The translations under genes and the position numbers were made by a program. The notes beneath the pieces were generated by a model, which ran no database searches, was not told the DNA's origin, and saw nothing but the letters and a program-made list of their open reading frames with translations. This document shows positions 48,177-57,661 of a stretch of DNA of 64,000 bases, one piece after another (position 1 is the first letter of the stretch; every line of letters begins with the position of its first letter). Source of the DNA: Corynebacterium stercoris. GTDB taxonomy: Bacteria; Actinomycetota; Actinomycetes; Mycobacteriales; Mycobacteriaceae. The stretch is taken from positions 217,195-281,194 of the forward strand of contig NZ_JAMFTQ010000002.1 of assembly GCF_024160105.1 (NCBI RefSeq), in the 5' to 3' direction.

Positions 48177-48557
48177 CTAGCGCAGCTGCGCCGAGGCAAC
48201 CTGGACGGCCGCGCTCTCGGACTGCGCCTGACCCTCTTGGTTGGTGAATACGCCGCCGAATGCGGAACCGATGAGGAGGGCTGCGGTGAGAACCGAGCCG
48301 AGGATGAAGTTGTCGCGGTTCTCGCGGCCCGGTTCGAACTCGACACGAGCCGAGCGGCGGCCGGTTTCCTTGGCGACGCCCGCACGCTCGAACGTTCGAG
48401 TCTCACGCGAAAGTGGTCGAACCGCGTGACAATTGCGCGCCGATGCGGCGAACGGCATGGAATCGGCGATGTCCCACACCTCGGCGGACGTACTGGTCGC
48501 GCGATCGGCCCAACCGCCTGCTGTGGTGGAAGACTGGGGACGGATTACGGTGGTCAT
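48177..48557 (-). CDS. divS: Membrane protein in the position of the SOS cell-division suppressor DivS
   Basis: 126 aa. Cytoplasmic N-terminus of ~85 residues, one transmembrane helix (FILGSVLTAALLIGSAFGGVF) and a short outer tail. Gene order (nrdR - this - divergent lexA) is that of C. glutamicum divS and M. tuberculosis Rv2719c, which block cell division during SOS. Unlike Rv2719c it has no LysM domain. ATG 48557 has a GGGAGAG site. The name rests on position and topology more than on sequence motifs. Confidence 0.72.
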   Translation of the reverse strand: MTTVIRPQSSTTAGGWADRATSTSAEVWDIADSMPFAASARNCHAVRPLSRETRTFERAGVAKETGRRSARVEFEPGRENRDNFILGSVLTAALLIGSAFGGVFTNQEGQAQSESAAVQVASAQLR

Positions 48558-48621
48558 GATGCTCTCCCTTCGTTGTTGAGGTGCATAGTATGAGCCGCCT
48601 CCGACATACCCTTCCGAGACA

Positions 48622-48718
48622 ACGCTCAAGTGTTCGAATATCGGCTACGTGTTCGATTTATAGCAGGCGCTCCGCCCGCTGTCCAGACACGCGTGAAAAA
48701 TATCGAACACACTTGCTT
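48622..48718. promoter_or_regulatory. LexA (SOS) boxes between divS and lexA
   Basis: Two sites keep the TGTTCGA half: 48622-48637 (ACGCTCAAGTGTTCGA) and 48641-48656 (TCGGCTACGTGTTCGA). A third, 48703-48718, keeps the other half (TCGAACA). The actinobacterial consensus is TCGAAC-N4-GTTCGA. Confidence 0.65.
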
Positions 48719-48775
48719 CACGTGGTAGCTTCGGGTGTGAGCCCGTGTTTCCCCGCACATCACGAAGGAGTGGGT

Positions 48776-49474
48776 ATGGCCCGCAAGAAGATAGACCCGA
48801 ACAGCCTCGACATGAGCACTTTGACGGACCGCCAACGCCGCATTCTCGAAGTCATCCAGGATGCCGTCGTGCTCCGGGGTTACCCGCCGAGCATTCGCGA
48901 AATCGGCGATGCCGCCGGCCTGCAGTCCACATCTTCTGTGGCGTACCAGCTCAAGGAGCTGGAGAAGAAGGGCTTCCTGCGCCGCGACCCGAACAAGCCG
49001 CGCGCCGTGGATCTGCGCCACCTGCCAGATACGCAGGCCAAGACCAAGCGCACAACTGCCGCGGCGCCAACGAACACGGATGTGCCGGAGGAGGCCTCCC
49101 AGCCGCGTTTCATTCCGGTCGTCGGCCAGATTGCGGCCGGCGCACCGATCCTCGCAGAGGAAAACGTGGAGGCCTATTACCCGCTCCCGGAGGAACTGTT
49201 GGCCGACGGGGACCTGTTCATGGTGCGTGTTGTGGGTGAGTCCATGGTGGATGCCGCAATCCTGGACGGGGATTGGCTTGTAGTCCGCTCCCAGCCGGTG
49301 GCCGAAGAGGGCCAGATCGTCGCCGCGATGATTGACGGCGAGGCTACCGCGAAGGTTTTCCACAAGGATTCCTCCGGCGTGTGGCTGCTGCCGCGCAATG
49401 ATGCCTTCTCCCCCATCAAAGGCGATGACGCGGAGATCCTCGGTCTCGTAGTCTCCGTCTTCCGTTCGCTCTAA
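48776..49474 (+). CDS. lexA: SOS repressor LexA
   Basis: 232 aa. N-terminal winged helix ([39 protein letters not shown]). C-terminal self-cleaving protease with the Ala121-Gly122 scissile bond (QIAAGAPI), catalytic Ser156 (GESMVDAAI) and Lys193 (EATAKVFHK). A GAAGGAG site lies 6 nt before ATG 48776. Divergent from divS over several LexA boxes, so autoregulated. Confidence 0.97.
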   Translation: MARKKIDPNSLDMSTLTDRQRRILEVIQDAVVLRGYPPSIREIGDAAGLQSTSSVAYQLKELEKKGFLRRDPNKPRAVDLRHLPDTQAKTKRTTAAAPTNTDVPEEASQPRFIPVVGQIAAGAPILAEENVEAYYPLPEELLADGDLFMVRVVGESMVDAAILDGDWLVVRSQPVAEEGQIVAAMIDGEATAKVFHKDSSGVWLLPRNDAFSPIKGDDAEILGLVVSVFRSL

Positions 49475-49518
49475 TCCACTCCCCACTTCCGGGGGATTCG
49501 GAAACAAAGTCACGCGAA

Positions 49519-49528
49519 CGGGCATACT
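49519..49528 (+). promoter_or_regulatory. Shared CGGGCATACT motif upstream of the DeoR regulator gene
   Basis: The 10-mer CGGGCATACT occurs here and again at 50365-50374 before pfkB. It could be an operator for the DeoR-type regulator, a -10 region (CATACT), or both. Confidence 0.45.
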
Positions 49529-49554
49529 CAGCGTGCGAAAATGGCCGGGTGCAG

Positions 49555-50340
49555 ATGTACGCAGAGGAACGCCGCCGACAGATCGCATCCCTGACCGCGG
49601 TGGAGGGACGCGTTAGCGTGACCGAGCTGGCGGCGAAGTTCGATGTCACCGCCGAAACAATTCGCCGCGATCTCGCCGTACTCAACAAGGAAGGCATCGT
49701 CCACCGTGTCCACGGCGGCGCGGTTGCGACGCAGTCGTTCCTCACCACCGAATTCCCCTTGGACACCCGCTTCCGCTCGGCATCCGCGGCGAAGGATGCC
49801 ATTGCGCGCGAGGCGCTGCGCTTCTTGCCGAACCAGCCGGGCGGGGCCATCTTCCTCGATTCGGGCACGACCATCAACGCTCTGGCGAATCTCATCGCGG
49901 CCGACTCAAACGCCACTGCTATTTCGATCGTCACGAACTCCCTGCCCATCGCGCTCGACCTGTCCACGGCGGGCCTGACTAACGTGCAGCTGCTCGGCGG
50001 CACTGTCCGCGCAATCACCCAAGCTGTCGTCGGCGACACGGCGCTGCGAACGCTGGCACTCATGCGTGCCGACGTCGCGTTCATCGGCACCAACGCACTT
50101 ACCGTCGACCACGGGCTGTCCACGGCGGACGCGCACGAGGCAGCCGTGAAAGCATCCATGGTCACGAACGCCCGCAAGGTCGTCGTCCTGTGCGACTCCA
50201 CCAAGCTGGGCAACGACTACCTGGTGAGTTTCGCCCCGCTGGATGCCATCGACGTTGTCATCACCGACGAAGCCGCCCCCGAATCCCTCCTCGCCGAACT
50301 CACTGAGAGCGGCATCGAAGTGGTGCTGGCCACAGACTAG
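49555..50340 (+). CDS. DeoR-family sugar regulator (FruR/SugR type)
   Basis: 261 aa. N-terminal DeoR helix-turn-helix (MYAEERRRQIASLTAVEGRV, TAETIRRDLAVLNKEGIVHR VHGGAV region) and a C-terminal sugar-phosphate-binding domain (AIFLDSGTTINALANLI, TNSLPIALDL, LLGGTVRAITQAVVGD, ADVAFIGTNAL). Position upstream of pfkB and the fructose PTS points to control by fructose-1-phosphate or a related effector. It may equal C. glutamicum FruR or SugR; I cannot separate the two. ATG 49555 preferred; GTG 49549 possible. Confidence 0.87.
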   Translation: MYAEERRRQIASLTAVEGRVSVTELAAKFDVTAETIRRDLAVLNKEGIVHRVHGGAVATQSFLTTEFPLDTRFRSASAAKDAIAREALRFLPNQPGGAIFLDSGTTINALANLIAADSNATAISIVTNSLPIALDLSTAGLTNVQLLGGTVRAITQAVVGDTALRTLALMRADVAFIGTNALTVDHGLSTADAHEAAVKASMVTNARKVVVLCDSTKLGNDYLVSFAPLDAIDVVITDEAAPESLLAELTESGIEVVLATD

Positions 50341-50354
50341 AACGATTGCCCATT

Positions 50355-50374
50355 CGGGCATATTCGGGCATACT
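50355..50374 (+). promoter_or_regulatory. Tandem CGGGCATA elements before pfkB
   Basis: CGGGCATA at 50355-50362 and CGGGCATACT at 50365-50374, as a 10-nt-period direct repeat of ATTCGGGCAT. One helical turn apart, as expected for a regulator binding one face. Confidence 0.5.
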
Positions 50375-50411
50375 TGTGGTATCTAAAAACCACATTCAGA
50401 GGAGTCGGGCA

Positions 50412-51380
50412 TTGCTTGTGACACTCACCCCAAACCCGAGCATTGATGCCACCCTGGAAATTTCCGCTCTTGTCCGAGGTGAGGTGGCACGCGCCACGTC
50501 CGCCCGTCGAGAGGCCGGGGGCAAGGGCATCAACGTGGCGCACGCCGCCGCCAAAGCCGGGTACCCCGCCACCGCTATCGCGCCGTGCGGCGAGGACGAC
50601 CCGTTCGCGCCGGCAGCACGTGCGCTCGGCATCAACTTCGTGCCTGTCGCCGTCTCCGGCAAGGTGCGCACGAACACCGCACTGACCGAGGGGGACGGCA
50701 CCACAACCAAGGTCAATGAGTCTGGGCCGACACTCACTCCGGAAGACCTAGCCGCGATGACTGCGACCGTCGCGACGCATGCGCGCCATGCTGCGGCTGT
50801 AGTGCTCGCCGGTTCGCTGCCCCCAGGGGCCCCGGAGGGGTACTACGCGGACGCAGTCGCGGCCATCCGCGCCGGATCCGAGGCCCTCATCGCCGTCGAC
50901 ACCTCGGATGCGCCACTGGTCGCGCTCGGCGAACGTCTCGACGAACGGACACATCCGGACATCTTAAAACCCAACGCGTTTGAGCTCGCGCAGCTGACGG
51001 GCGCGAACGGGCGCGAGCTGGAGGACCAGGCCGCCGCGGGCGATGTCACCGCGGTGATCTCGGCAGCCCGCACGCTGGTAGAGCGCGGGGTCGGCGAGGT
51101 GCTGGTCACCCTCGGCGGTGCCGGCGCGTGCTTGGTCACTGCGGACGGCTCGTGGGTCGCCACTCCGCCGCCTATCACGGTGCGCTCCACGGTCGGAGCC
51201 GGCGACAGCTCCCTGGCCGGGTACATCATGGCGCGCATCGACGGCGCTGATCCCGCCGAGTGTCTCCGGCGCGCCGTCGCGTACGGCTCCGCCGCAGCAG
51301 CACTCCCCGGTACGGGCATCCCCGTGCCCGCCGAGCTCGACCTCGCCAACACCATCGTTTCCCCCTTAGCTAGCGCATAA
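50412..51380 (+). CDS. pfkB: 1-phosphofructokinase
   Basis: 322 aa PfkB-family kinase that converts fructose-1-phosphate, the product of the fructose PTS, to fructose-1,6-bisphosphate. N-terminal LVTLTPNPSIDATLEI, glycine motif REAGGKGINVAHAAAKAG, catalytic VRSTVGAGDSSLAGYIMA near the C-terminus. TTG 50412 is chosen as start: AGAGGAG lies 7 nt upstream and it gives M-L-V-T-L-T-P-N, the usual N-terminus. Precedes fruA by 15 nt in one operon. Confidence 0.94.
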   Translation: MLVTLTPNPSIDATLEISALVRGEVARATSARREAGGKGINVAHAAAKAGYPATAIAPCGEDDPFAPAARALGINFVPVAVSGKVRTNTALTEGDGTTTKVNESGPTLTPEDLAAMTATVATHARHAAAVVLAGSLPPGAPEGYYADAVAAIRAGSEALIAVDTSDAPLVALGERLDERTHPDILKPNAFELAQLTGANGRELEDQAAAGDVTAVISAARTLVERGVGEVLVTLGGAGACLVTADGSWVATPPPITVRSTVGAGDSSLAGYIMARIDGADPAECLRRAVAYGSAAAALPGTGIPVPAELDLANTIVSPLASA

Positions 51381-51395
51381 CCCCAAGGACTTCTC

Positions 51396-53483
51396 ATGCA
51401 CGATGCATTGATTACTGAATCGCTCGTCGCACTCGACGTCGATTTCGGTGCTACCCCGCGCGAGGTCATCGGCCACCTCGCGGACCTGGTCGTCGGCGCC
51501 GGCCGCGCCTCCGACGCTTCAGAGCTCGCCGAAGCCGCCGCAGCGCGCGAGGCGAAGGCCGGCACCGGCGTCAACGGCCGCGTCGCCATTCCGCACTGCC
51601 GCACCTCTGCCGTCACCGAGCCCACCCTGGCATTCGCGCGTTTGAGCAACCCGGTCGACTTCTCCGGCCCCGACGGCGACGCCGAGCTGGTGTTCCTCAT
51701 TGCTGCTCCGGAAGGCGGCGGCAAGGAACACCTCAAGATCCTGTCCCAGCTCGCCCGCGCGCTGGTGAAGGGCGATTTCGTGCAGACACTGCGCGACGCC
51801 GAAACCGAGCGCGAGGTTGTCGAGGCGGTCCTCGACGTCGTGAACGCCGAGCCGAAGAAGAAAAAGGCCGCCGCGGCAGCTCCGGCTGCGGGTTCTACCG
51901 TCGTCGGCGGAGCGGTAGCCGCGGGAGCGGAAGAAGCGTCGGCAAGCGGGAAGCCCAAGCTGCGCATCGCCGCTGTGACCTCGTGCGCAACAGGCATTGC
52001 GCACACCTACATGGCGGCCGACGCCCTCACCCAGGCGGCCGAGAAGCGCGGCGATGTAGAGCTGATCGTGGAGCCGCAGGGCTCCTCGGGCGGCGACCGG
52101 CTGGAGCAGAGCTTCATCGACTCCGCGGACGCCGTGATCTTCGCCCACGACGTGGCGATCCGCGATAAGGCGCGCTTCGCCGGCAAGCCAGTCGTCGACA
52201 GCCCCGTGAAGCGAGGCGTGAACGAACCGAACGCGATGATTGATGAGGCGATTCGCGCCGCGAACAATCCCAGCGCCCCGCGCGTGGTGGCAGCGAGTGC
52301 CTCGAGCGGCGAAGATTCCGCCACTGCCGGCACCGGCGAGAGCTGGCCGAAGCGTCTCCAGCAGGCTGTCATGACGGGCGTGAGCTACATGGTGCCGTTC
52401 GTCGCGGCGGGCGGCCTGCTGCTCGCCCTCGGCTTCCTCATCGGCGGCTACGACATGGCAAACGGCTGGCAAGCGCTGGTCACCCAGTTCTCTCCCACGA
52501 ACCTCCCCGGGCACGAGGTGCTTATCGACGGCGAGACCATGACCTTCACGCGTTCCGGCTGGGCGCTGTATCTGGGTGCAGTGCTGTTCGCGACCGGCCA
52601 GATGGGCATGGGATTCGTGGTCTCGGCGCTGTCCGGCTACATCGGTTACGGCCTCGCCGGCCGCCCGGGCATCGCGCCGGGCTTCATCGGCGGCGCAATT
52701 TCTGTGATGGTCGGCGCTGGCTTCATCGGCGGCCTGGTCACCGGTATTCTCGCCGGCCTCATCGCCTACTGGATCCAGACCTGGAACGTGCCGCGCTGGC
52801 TCGGCTCCTTGATGCCGGTGGTGATCATCCCGCTGCTGACGTCGCTGGTCGTCGGCCTGCTCATGTTCATGCTGCTCGGCCGCCCGCTCGAGGGTGTCAT
52901 GAACGGCCTAACCGGCTGGCTGGAGTCCATGTCCGGCTCCTCCGCCGTGCTGCTCGGCGTCATCATCGGCCTGATGATGTGCTTCGACCTCGGCGGCCCG
53001 GTGAACAAGGCTGCCTACCTCTTCGGCACGGCGGGCCTGTCCGCCGGCACCGACGCGAGCTTCCAGATCATGGCGGCTGTCATGATCTCCGGCATGGTCC
53101 CGCCGATCGCGCTTTCCATCGCCACCTTCCTGCGCAAGGGGCTGTTCACCCCGGCTGAGCAGGAGAACGGCAAGTCCGCCTGGCTGCTCGGCCTCTCCTT
53201 CGTGTCCGAAGGCGCGATCCCGTTCGCCGCGGCTGACCCGTTCCGCGTCATCCCCGCGATGATGCTCGGCGGCGCAACCGCCGGCGCTGTCTCCATGGCT
53301 CTCGGCGTCGGCTGCCAGGCCCCGCACGGTGGCCTGTTCGTCATCTTCGCCTACGAGCCCTGGTGGGGCATGCTGATCGCCCTCGCTGCCGGCGTGGCTG
53401 TCGCCACCGCTGCGGTGATCCTGATCAAGCAGTTCTGGCCCAACAGGGAGATCGAGAAGGCTGCTGAGGCAGTGGCGGTTTAG
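51396..53483 (+). CDS. ptsF: PTS fructose-specific EIIABC
   Basis: 695 aa. Imports fructose and phosphorylates it to fructose-1-phosphate. Three domains in order: EIIA with phosphorylated His67 (GRVAIPHCR), an Ala/Lys linker, EIIB with Cys197 (IAAVTSCATGIAHTYMAADA), and EIIC with about nine membrane helices (~310-690, GVSYMVPFVAAGGLLLALGF onward). Followed 57 nt later by the gene for its phosphate donor HPr. Confidence 0.96.
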   Translation: MHDALITESLVALDVDFGATPREVIGHLADLVVGAGRASDASELAEAAAAREAKAGTGVNGRVAIPHCRTSAVTEPTLAFARLSNPVDFSGPDGDAELVFLIAAPEGGGKEHLKILSQLARALVKGDFVQTLRDAETEREVVEAVLDVVNAEPKKKKAAAAAPAAGSTVVGGAVAAGAEEASASGKPKLRIAAVTSCATGIAHTYMAADALTQAAEKRGDVELIVEPQGSSGGDRLEQSFIDSADAVIFAHDVAIRDKARFAGKPVVDSPVKRGVNEPNAMIDEAIRAANNPSAPRVVAASASSGEDSATAGTGESWPKRLQQAVMTGVSYMVPFVAAGGLLLALGFLIGGYDMANGWQALVTQFSPTNLPGHEVLIDGETMTFTRSGWALYLGAVLFATGQMGMGFVVSALSGYIGYGLAGRPGIAPGFIGGAISVMVGAGFIGGLVTGILAGLIAYWIQTWNVPRWLGSLMPVVIIPLLTSLVVGLLMFMLLGRPLEGVMNGLTGWLESMSGSSAVLLGVIIGLMMCFDLGGPVNKAAYLFGTAGLSAGTDASFQIMAAVMISGMVPPIALSIATFLRKGLFTPAEQENGKSAWLLGLSFVSEGAIPFAAADPFRVIPAMMLGGATAGAVSMALGVGCQAPHGGLFVIFAYEPWWGMLIALAAGVAVATAAVILIKQFWPNREIEKAAEAVAV

Positions 53484-53540
53484 TCCGTCGCGGACCTACA
53501 CTGGACACAAGTTATAACCACTTATTGAAAGGACACACGC

Positions 53541-53810
53541 ATGGCTTCCAAGACCGTCAAGGTTGGCTCCACCGTTGGCCTGCACGCACGCCCGGCGACC
53601 GTTATCGCTGACGCTGCCGGCGAGTTCGATGACGAGATCATCCTCACCCTCGTCGGCGGCGATGAGGACGACGAGACCGATGCCGCCTCCTCCCTCATGA
53701 TCATGGCGATGGGCGCAGAGTTCGGCGACGAGGTCACCGTGACCTCCGACAACGCTGAGGCAGTTGAGCAGATTGCCGCCCTGATCGAGAAGAACCTCGA
53801 CGCAGAGTAA
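53541..53810 (+). CDS. ptsH: Phosphocarrier protein HPr
   Basis: 89 aa. Passes phosphate from enzyme I to EIIA of PTS sugar permeases. Active His15 in VGLHARPAT; Ser in AASSLMIMAMG is at the place of the regulatory site of low-GC Gram-positives. GAAAGGA precedes ATG 53541. The gene for enzyme I (ptsI), often nearby in corynebacteria, is not in this window. Confidence 0.96.
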   Translation: MASKTVKVGSTVGLHARPATVIADAAGEFDDEIILTLVGGDEDDETDAASSLMIMAMGAEFGDEVTVTSDNAEAVEQIAALIEKNLDAE

Positions 53811-53828
53811 GCCCCCGCGCCGCACCGG

Positions 53829-53860
53829 CCCCTGCACCTTTGTTAGCCGAAGGTGTGGGG
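53829..53860. terminator. Bidirectional hairpin between ptsH and the uracil permease gene
   Basis: Stem CCCCTGCACCTT / AAGGTGTGGGG with two G-T pairs and a 9-nt loop; the permease stop codon lies in the loop. No clear T-run. Confidence 0.55.
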
Positions 53861-55183
53861 GTCGGTCACGTTTTCGGGCCCGCGCTTTTCGACGGCGAAT
53901 TTCGAGGCGTACTTGCCCTCCCCGACCGTGTCGTAAATCCAGCGCATGAGCGGGTAGATGACGATGATGCCCACCGAGCCGAGCGCAATGCCTTCCAGTG
54001 TCACCTGCCCCACCGTGAGGGTGAGATTGCCGATGCCGACGATCAGCGCCACCGCTGCCGCGGTGAGGTTGACCGGGTCGGTGAAATCCACCTTGTTGTC
54101 TTGCCAGATGCGCACGCCCAGCATGCCGATGAGTCCGTAGAGGACGAGGCAGGCCCCGCCCAGAACACCGGCAGGGATAGTGAAGATCACGGCACCGAAC
54201 TTCGGGATGAACGCGAGAACCACCGCGAACGTCGCCGCCACCCAGTACGCCGCGGTGGAGTACACCTTCGTCGCAGCCATAACGCCGATGTTTTCGGCGT
54301 ACGTGGTCGTGCCGGAGCCGCCGAAGCCGCCTGCGAGCGTCGTTGCAATGCCGTCGCCGATGAGCGCGCGGCCCTGCATGTGGTCGAGGTCTCGCCCCGT
54401 CATCTCGGACACGGCCTTAACGTGGCCGACGTTCTCCGCGATGAGCACGACGAGTACAGGCAGGGTGACCAGGATCGCGGAGAGGTGGAACTCCGGGGTG
54501 TGGAAATCAGGCAGACCCACCCAGGGTGCTGCGCCGATCGTCGCCAATGCGTCGTCGCCAAGTCCCCCGCTCAGCGCGGCGAACACCCACCCGACGACGA
54601 CGCCGATGAGGATGCTGAGGCGGGAGGCCATCCCGCGGGTGGCGACGGTGACCAGCACGATGGTCAGAAGCGTCACGCCGGCGACGCCCGGCTGCGTCTG
54701 CACGTTGGATACAGCCGTGGGCGCCAAGTTGAAGCCGATGAGCGCAACGATCGCGCCCGTGACCACGGGCGGCATCACCGCGTCGATGACCCGCTTGCCG
54801 GCGACCTGCACCAAGGCGCCGACGGCGATGAGCGCCACACCGGTCAGCAACACACCGCCGAGCTGCGCTCCCATGCCGTACTGCTGCGAGGCGGTCAGCG
54901 GCGCGATGAACGCAAACGAGGAGCCGAGGTAGCTCGGCAGCTTGTTGCGGGTGATGAGCAAGAAGATGATTGTGCCCAGGCCGGAGAACAAAAGCGTCGT
55001 GTTCACCGGGAAGCCGGTCAGCGTGGGCACCAGCAAGGTCGCGCCGAACATGGCGACCACGTGCTGCATGCCGATACCAATGGTGCGCGGCCAGCTCAGC
55101 CGCTCGTCGGGGGCAACGACCGCGCCCGGGCGCACGTGGCGACCGTCGCCGTGGAGGGCCCAGCCCAGAGAAGTAGAAGTCAC
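53843..55183 (-). CDS. uraA: Uracil permease (UraA, NCS2 family)
   Basis: 446 aa, about 12-14 helices. Proton-linked import of uracil or a related pyrimidine. Family motifs: QHVVAMFGATLLVP near the N-terminus, FSGLGTIIFLLITRNKLPSY with YLGSSFAFIAPL, VILIAENVGHVKAVSEMTG (helix 8, with the substrate-binding Glu) and GGFGGSGTTTYAENIGVMAAT (helix 10). The N-terminus WALHGDGR is typical of UraA/RutG-type carriers. GTG 55183 has GATAAT 8 nt upstream. Confidence 0.9.
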   Translation of the reverse strand: MTSTSLGWALHGDGRHVRPGAVVAPDERLSWPRTIGIGMQHVVAMFGATLLVPTLTGFPVNTTLLFSGLGTIIFLLITRNKLPSYLGSSFAFIAPLTASQQYGMGAQLGGVLLTGVALIAVGALVQVAGKRVIDAVMPPVVTGAIVALIGFNLAPTAVSNVQTQPGVAGVTLLTIVLVTVATRGMASRLSILIGVVVGWVFAALSGGLGDDALATIGAAPWVGLPDFHTPEFHLSAILVTLPVLVVLIAENVGHVKAVSEMTGRDLDHMQGRALIGDGIATTLAGGFGGSGTTTYAENIGVMAATKVYSTAAYWVAATFAVVLAFIPKFGAVIFTIPAGVLGGACLVLYGLIGMLGVRIWQDNKVDFTDPVNLTAAAVALIVGIGNLTLTVGQVTLEGIALGSVGIIVIYPLMRWIYDTVGEGKYASKFAVEKRGPENVTDPHTFG

Positions 55184-55244
55184 GAGGTGCCATTATCGCG
55201 CGGCCTTAACCCGCTGCACCAATCGGCGCGCGTAGGTTTGACCT

Positions 55245-56027
55245 ATGGAGATCATCATCCGCCACACGCCCGCCGAGGTTGCCCAGGTAGCCGCGAGCCT
55301 GCTTGAGCCGTTCATCCGCACTGGCGCAACGCTTGGCCTCGCCACGGGTTCCACCCCGAACCCCACCTACCAGGAGCTGATCCGCCGCCACCGCGAGGAG
55401 GGCTTGAGCTTTGCCAAGTGCCGGGCATTCCTGCTCGACGAGTATTACGGACTGCCCGCCTCCCACGAGCAGTCCTATCACGCGACGATCCGGCGCGAGC
55501 TCACCCACCACATCGATATTGCCGACGAAAACGTCCACTCCCTCGACGGCGCTGCTGTCGATCCCGCTCAGGAAGTGGAGGATTACGAGGAAGCCATCGA
55601 GGACGCCGGCGGGGTGGACATTCAGATCCTGGGTATCGGCACCAACGGCCACATTGCTTTCAATGAGCCGACTAGCTCCCTGCGCTCCCGCACCAGGCTC
55701 ATCACCCTGCACCCGCGCACCGTCGCGGACAACGCGCGCTTCTTCGATTCCAGCGACGAAGTGCCGCGCCACGCGCTCACCCAGGGCATCGGCACCATCA
55801 TGGAGGCGAGGCACCTCATCCTCATCGCTACCGGCCCCGCTAAGGCAGACGCGGCCCGCGCTCTCATTGAAGGCCCGCTCAGCGCTTCCTGCCCCGCCTC
55901 CGCACTGCAGCTGCACAACAACGCAACGGTGCTTCTCGACGAAGCCGCCGCCGCAAACCTCGAAGGCCTGGCCTACTACAAGGCGAAGGAACCTTACTGG
56001 CCCGTCGGGGAGACCTACAGCTGTTAG
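55245..56027 (+). CDS. nagB: Glucosamine-6-phosphate deaminase
   Basis: 260 aa. Converts glucosamine-6-phosphate to fructose-6-phosphate and ammonia. [14 protein letters not shown] near the N-terminus, [16 protein letters not shown] (general base Asp), [17 protein letters not shown] (catalytic loop) and [18 protein letters not shown]. nagA and a GlcNAc transporter are not adjacent. ATG 55245 follows TAGGTT by 6 nt (leaderless pattern). Its TAG overlaps the convergent hflX stop. Confidence 0.95.
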   Translation: MEIIIRHTPAEVAQVAASLLEPFIRTGATLGLATGSTPNPTYQELIRRHREEGLSFAKCRAFLLDEYYGLPASHEQSYHATIRRELTHHIDIADENVHSLDGAAVDPAQEVEDYEEAIEDAGGVDIQILGIGTNGHIAFNEPTSSLRSRTRLITLHPRTVADNARFFDSSDEVPRHALTQGIGTIMEARHLILIATGPAKADAARALIEGPLSASCPASALQLHNNATVLLDEAAAANLEGLAYYKAKEPYWPVGETYSC

Positions 56028-57559
56028 CTCACCACGAACTCGCGGTGCTGCTCCGCGATGACGCGGGGCAGGCGAACGTCGATAAGCGTGCCCTGCTCCT
56101 GATACTCCTCAGAGCGCACGGTGCCGTGCTCGTGGAGCAGTGACACCACGTCGCCGCGGGTGAAGGGCACGAGCATGGTGACGTGCTCGTCGAGGGTATT
56201 CAGGTACATCTCGATTTTGGCTTCGAGCTCGTCGATGCCTTCGCCTGTGAGCGCAGAGACGAACACCACGTCGCGTCCCGAGCGGTCGAAAGCGTGGCGA
56301 AGCTCGGCGAGCACAACGGGATCAGCCTCGTCGATCTTGTTCACCACAATGATTTCCGGGGGGATCTCCTCGCCGCTTTCGCGGGTGATCTCGGACAGCA
56401 CGTCGTTGACCGCCTCGATCTGCTTCAGCGGAAACGCATCCGAGCCGTCCACGACGTGCAGCAGCAGGTCCGCGCCCGAGACCTCCTCGAGAGTGGACTT
56501 GAACGCCTCCACCAGCTGGGTGGGCAGGTGGCGAACGAAGCCGACGGTATCGGTGAGCACCACCGTGCGGCCGTCCGCGAGCTGCGCCTTGCGTGTCGAC
56601 GGATCCAGGGTGGCAAACAGCGCATCCTCCACCAGCACGCCGGCATCCGTCATCGCGTTAATCAGCGAGGACTTGCCCGCGTTGGTGTAGCCGGCGATCG
56701 CGATCTTCGGCGTGGTCGACCGCGCGCGCTGGGCGCGCTTGACCTCGCGGGCCGTCTTCATATCGCGCAGCTGGTGGCGCAGCTTCGCCATTTCCGTGCG
56801 CAGACGGCGGCGGTCCGCCTCAATACGGGTTTCACCGGGACCACGCAGACCCACGCCGCCATTCGAACCGGCGCGGCCGCCCGCCTGACGCGACAGCTGG
56901 CCACCCCAACCACGCGTACGGGTGTAGAGGTATTCCATCTGCGCTAGACTGACCTGCGCCTTACCCTCTTTGCTCTTCGCGTGCTGCGCGAAGATGTCGA
57001 GGATCAGCATGGTGCGGTCAATCACCTTGACCTTGAGCGCCTCTTCGAGCGCCACCATCTGGCCGGGCGAAAGCTCACCGTCAAACACCACGGTATCCGC
57101 ACCGGTGGCGGTCACGATCTCGCCGAGCTCCTTCACCTTGCCCGAGCCGATGTACGTGCCCGGGTCCGGCTTGTCGCGTTTCTGGTAGAACATGTCGAGC
57201 ACCTCGGCGCCCGCAGTCTCCGCCAACGCGGCGAGTTCCAGCATGTTCGCTTCCATCTCCGCCGTCGTGCCCTCGGTCCACGCGCCGACGAGGATGACCT
57301 GCTCAAGGCGGAGCTTTCGGTACTCAACGTCGTAGCCGTCTTCTTGCTCCTCAGCGCGGATGTCGGTGTCGCGGTAGATGCGGCGCAGCGAGTTGCGGTC
57401 CTCCAAGTCGAGCGCGCCCGTGGTCGGGTCACCATAGGCGGTCTCCCCTGCGCCGGGCTGCTTCGCATTGTGGCGGAATGCGCGCGAAAGCAGCTCATCG
57501 TGCAGGTCTTCCTGCGAGCTGTTGCGGGAGTCTTGGGGATCAAACGCGGTTACAGTCAT
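56024..57559 (-). CDS. hflX: Ribosome-associated GTPase HflX
   Basis: 511 aa. Splits stalled 70S ribosomes under stress. N-terminal HflX domain ([24 protein letters not shown]), coiled linker with the conserved [19 protein letters not shown], and the G domain: G1 [14 protein letters not shown]3 [11 protein letters not shown]4 VNKIDEAD. A ~50-residue N-terminal extension is unstructured. ATG 57559 has AAAGGA 5 nt upstream; the longer frame to 57601 is not needed. Confidence 0.95.
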   Translation of the reverse strand: MTVTAFDPQDSRNSSQEDLHDELLSRAFRHNAKQPGAGETAYGDPTTGALDLEDRNSLRRIYRDTDIRAEEQEDGYDVEYRKLRLEQVILVGAWTEGTTAEMEANMLELAALAETAGAEVLDMFYQKRDKPDPGTYIGSGKVKELGEIVTATGADTVVFDGELSPGQMVALEEALKVKVIDRTMLILDIFAQHAKSKEGKAQVSLAQMEYLYTRTRGWGGQLSRQAGGRAGSNGGVGLRGPGETRIEADRRRLRTEMAKLRHQLRDMKTAREVKRAQRARSTTPKIAIAGYTNAGKSSLINAMTDAGVLVEDALFATLDPSTRKAQLADGRTVVLTDTVGFVRHLPTQLVEAFKSTLEEVSGADLLLHVVDGSDAFPLKQIEAVNDVLSEITRESGEEIPPEIIVVNKIDEADPVVLAELRHAFDRSGRDVVFVSALTGEGIDELEAKIEMYLNTLDEHVTMLVPFTRGDVVSLLHEHGTVRSEEYQEQGTLIDVRLPRVIAEQHREFVVS

Positions 57560-57661
57560 GCAATCCTTTATGTTTCTGCGTGCTAGATACTTCGTATCCA
57601 TCTAACACCACAGCACCCGCTTTTCTTCCGGGCTATACCCGGGCGGGTAGGGTTAGCTGAC

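Noticed and set aside
48387..48400. Perfect palindrome CTCGAACGTTCGAG inside divS as a LexA box
   Set aside because: It lacks the 4-nt spacer between the TCGAAC and GTTCGA halves and lies within coding sequence; better sites are in the divS-lexA gap.
53840..55306. Plus-strand frame of 488 codons opposite uraA
   Set aside because: Antisense shadow; composition (Arg/His/Asp-rich) is not protein-like and the permease is clear.
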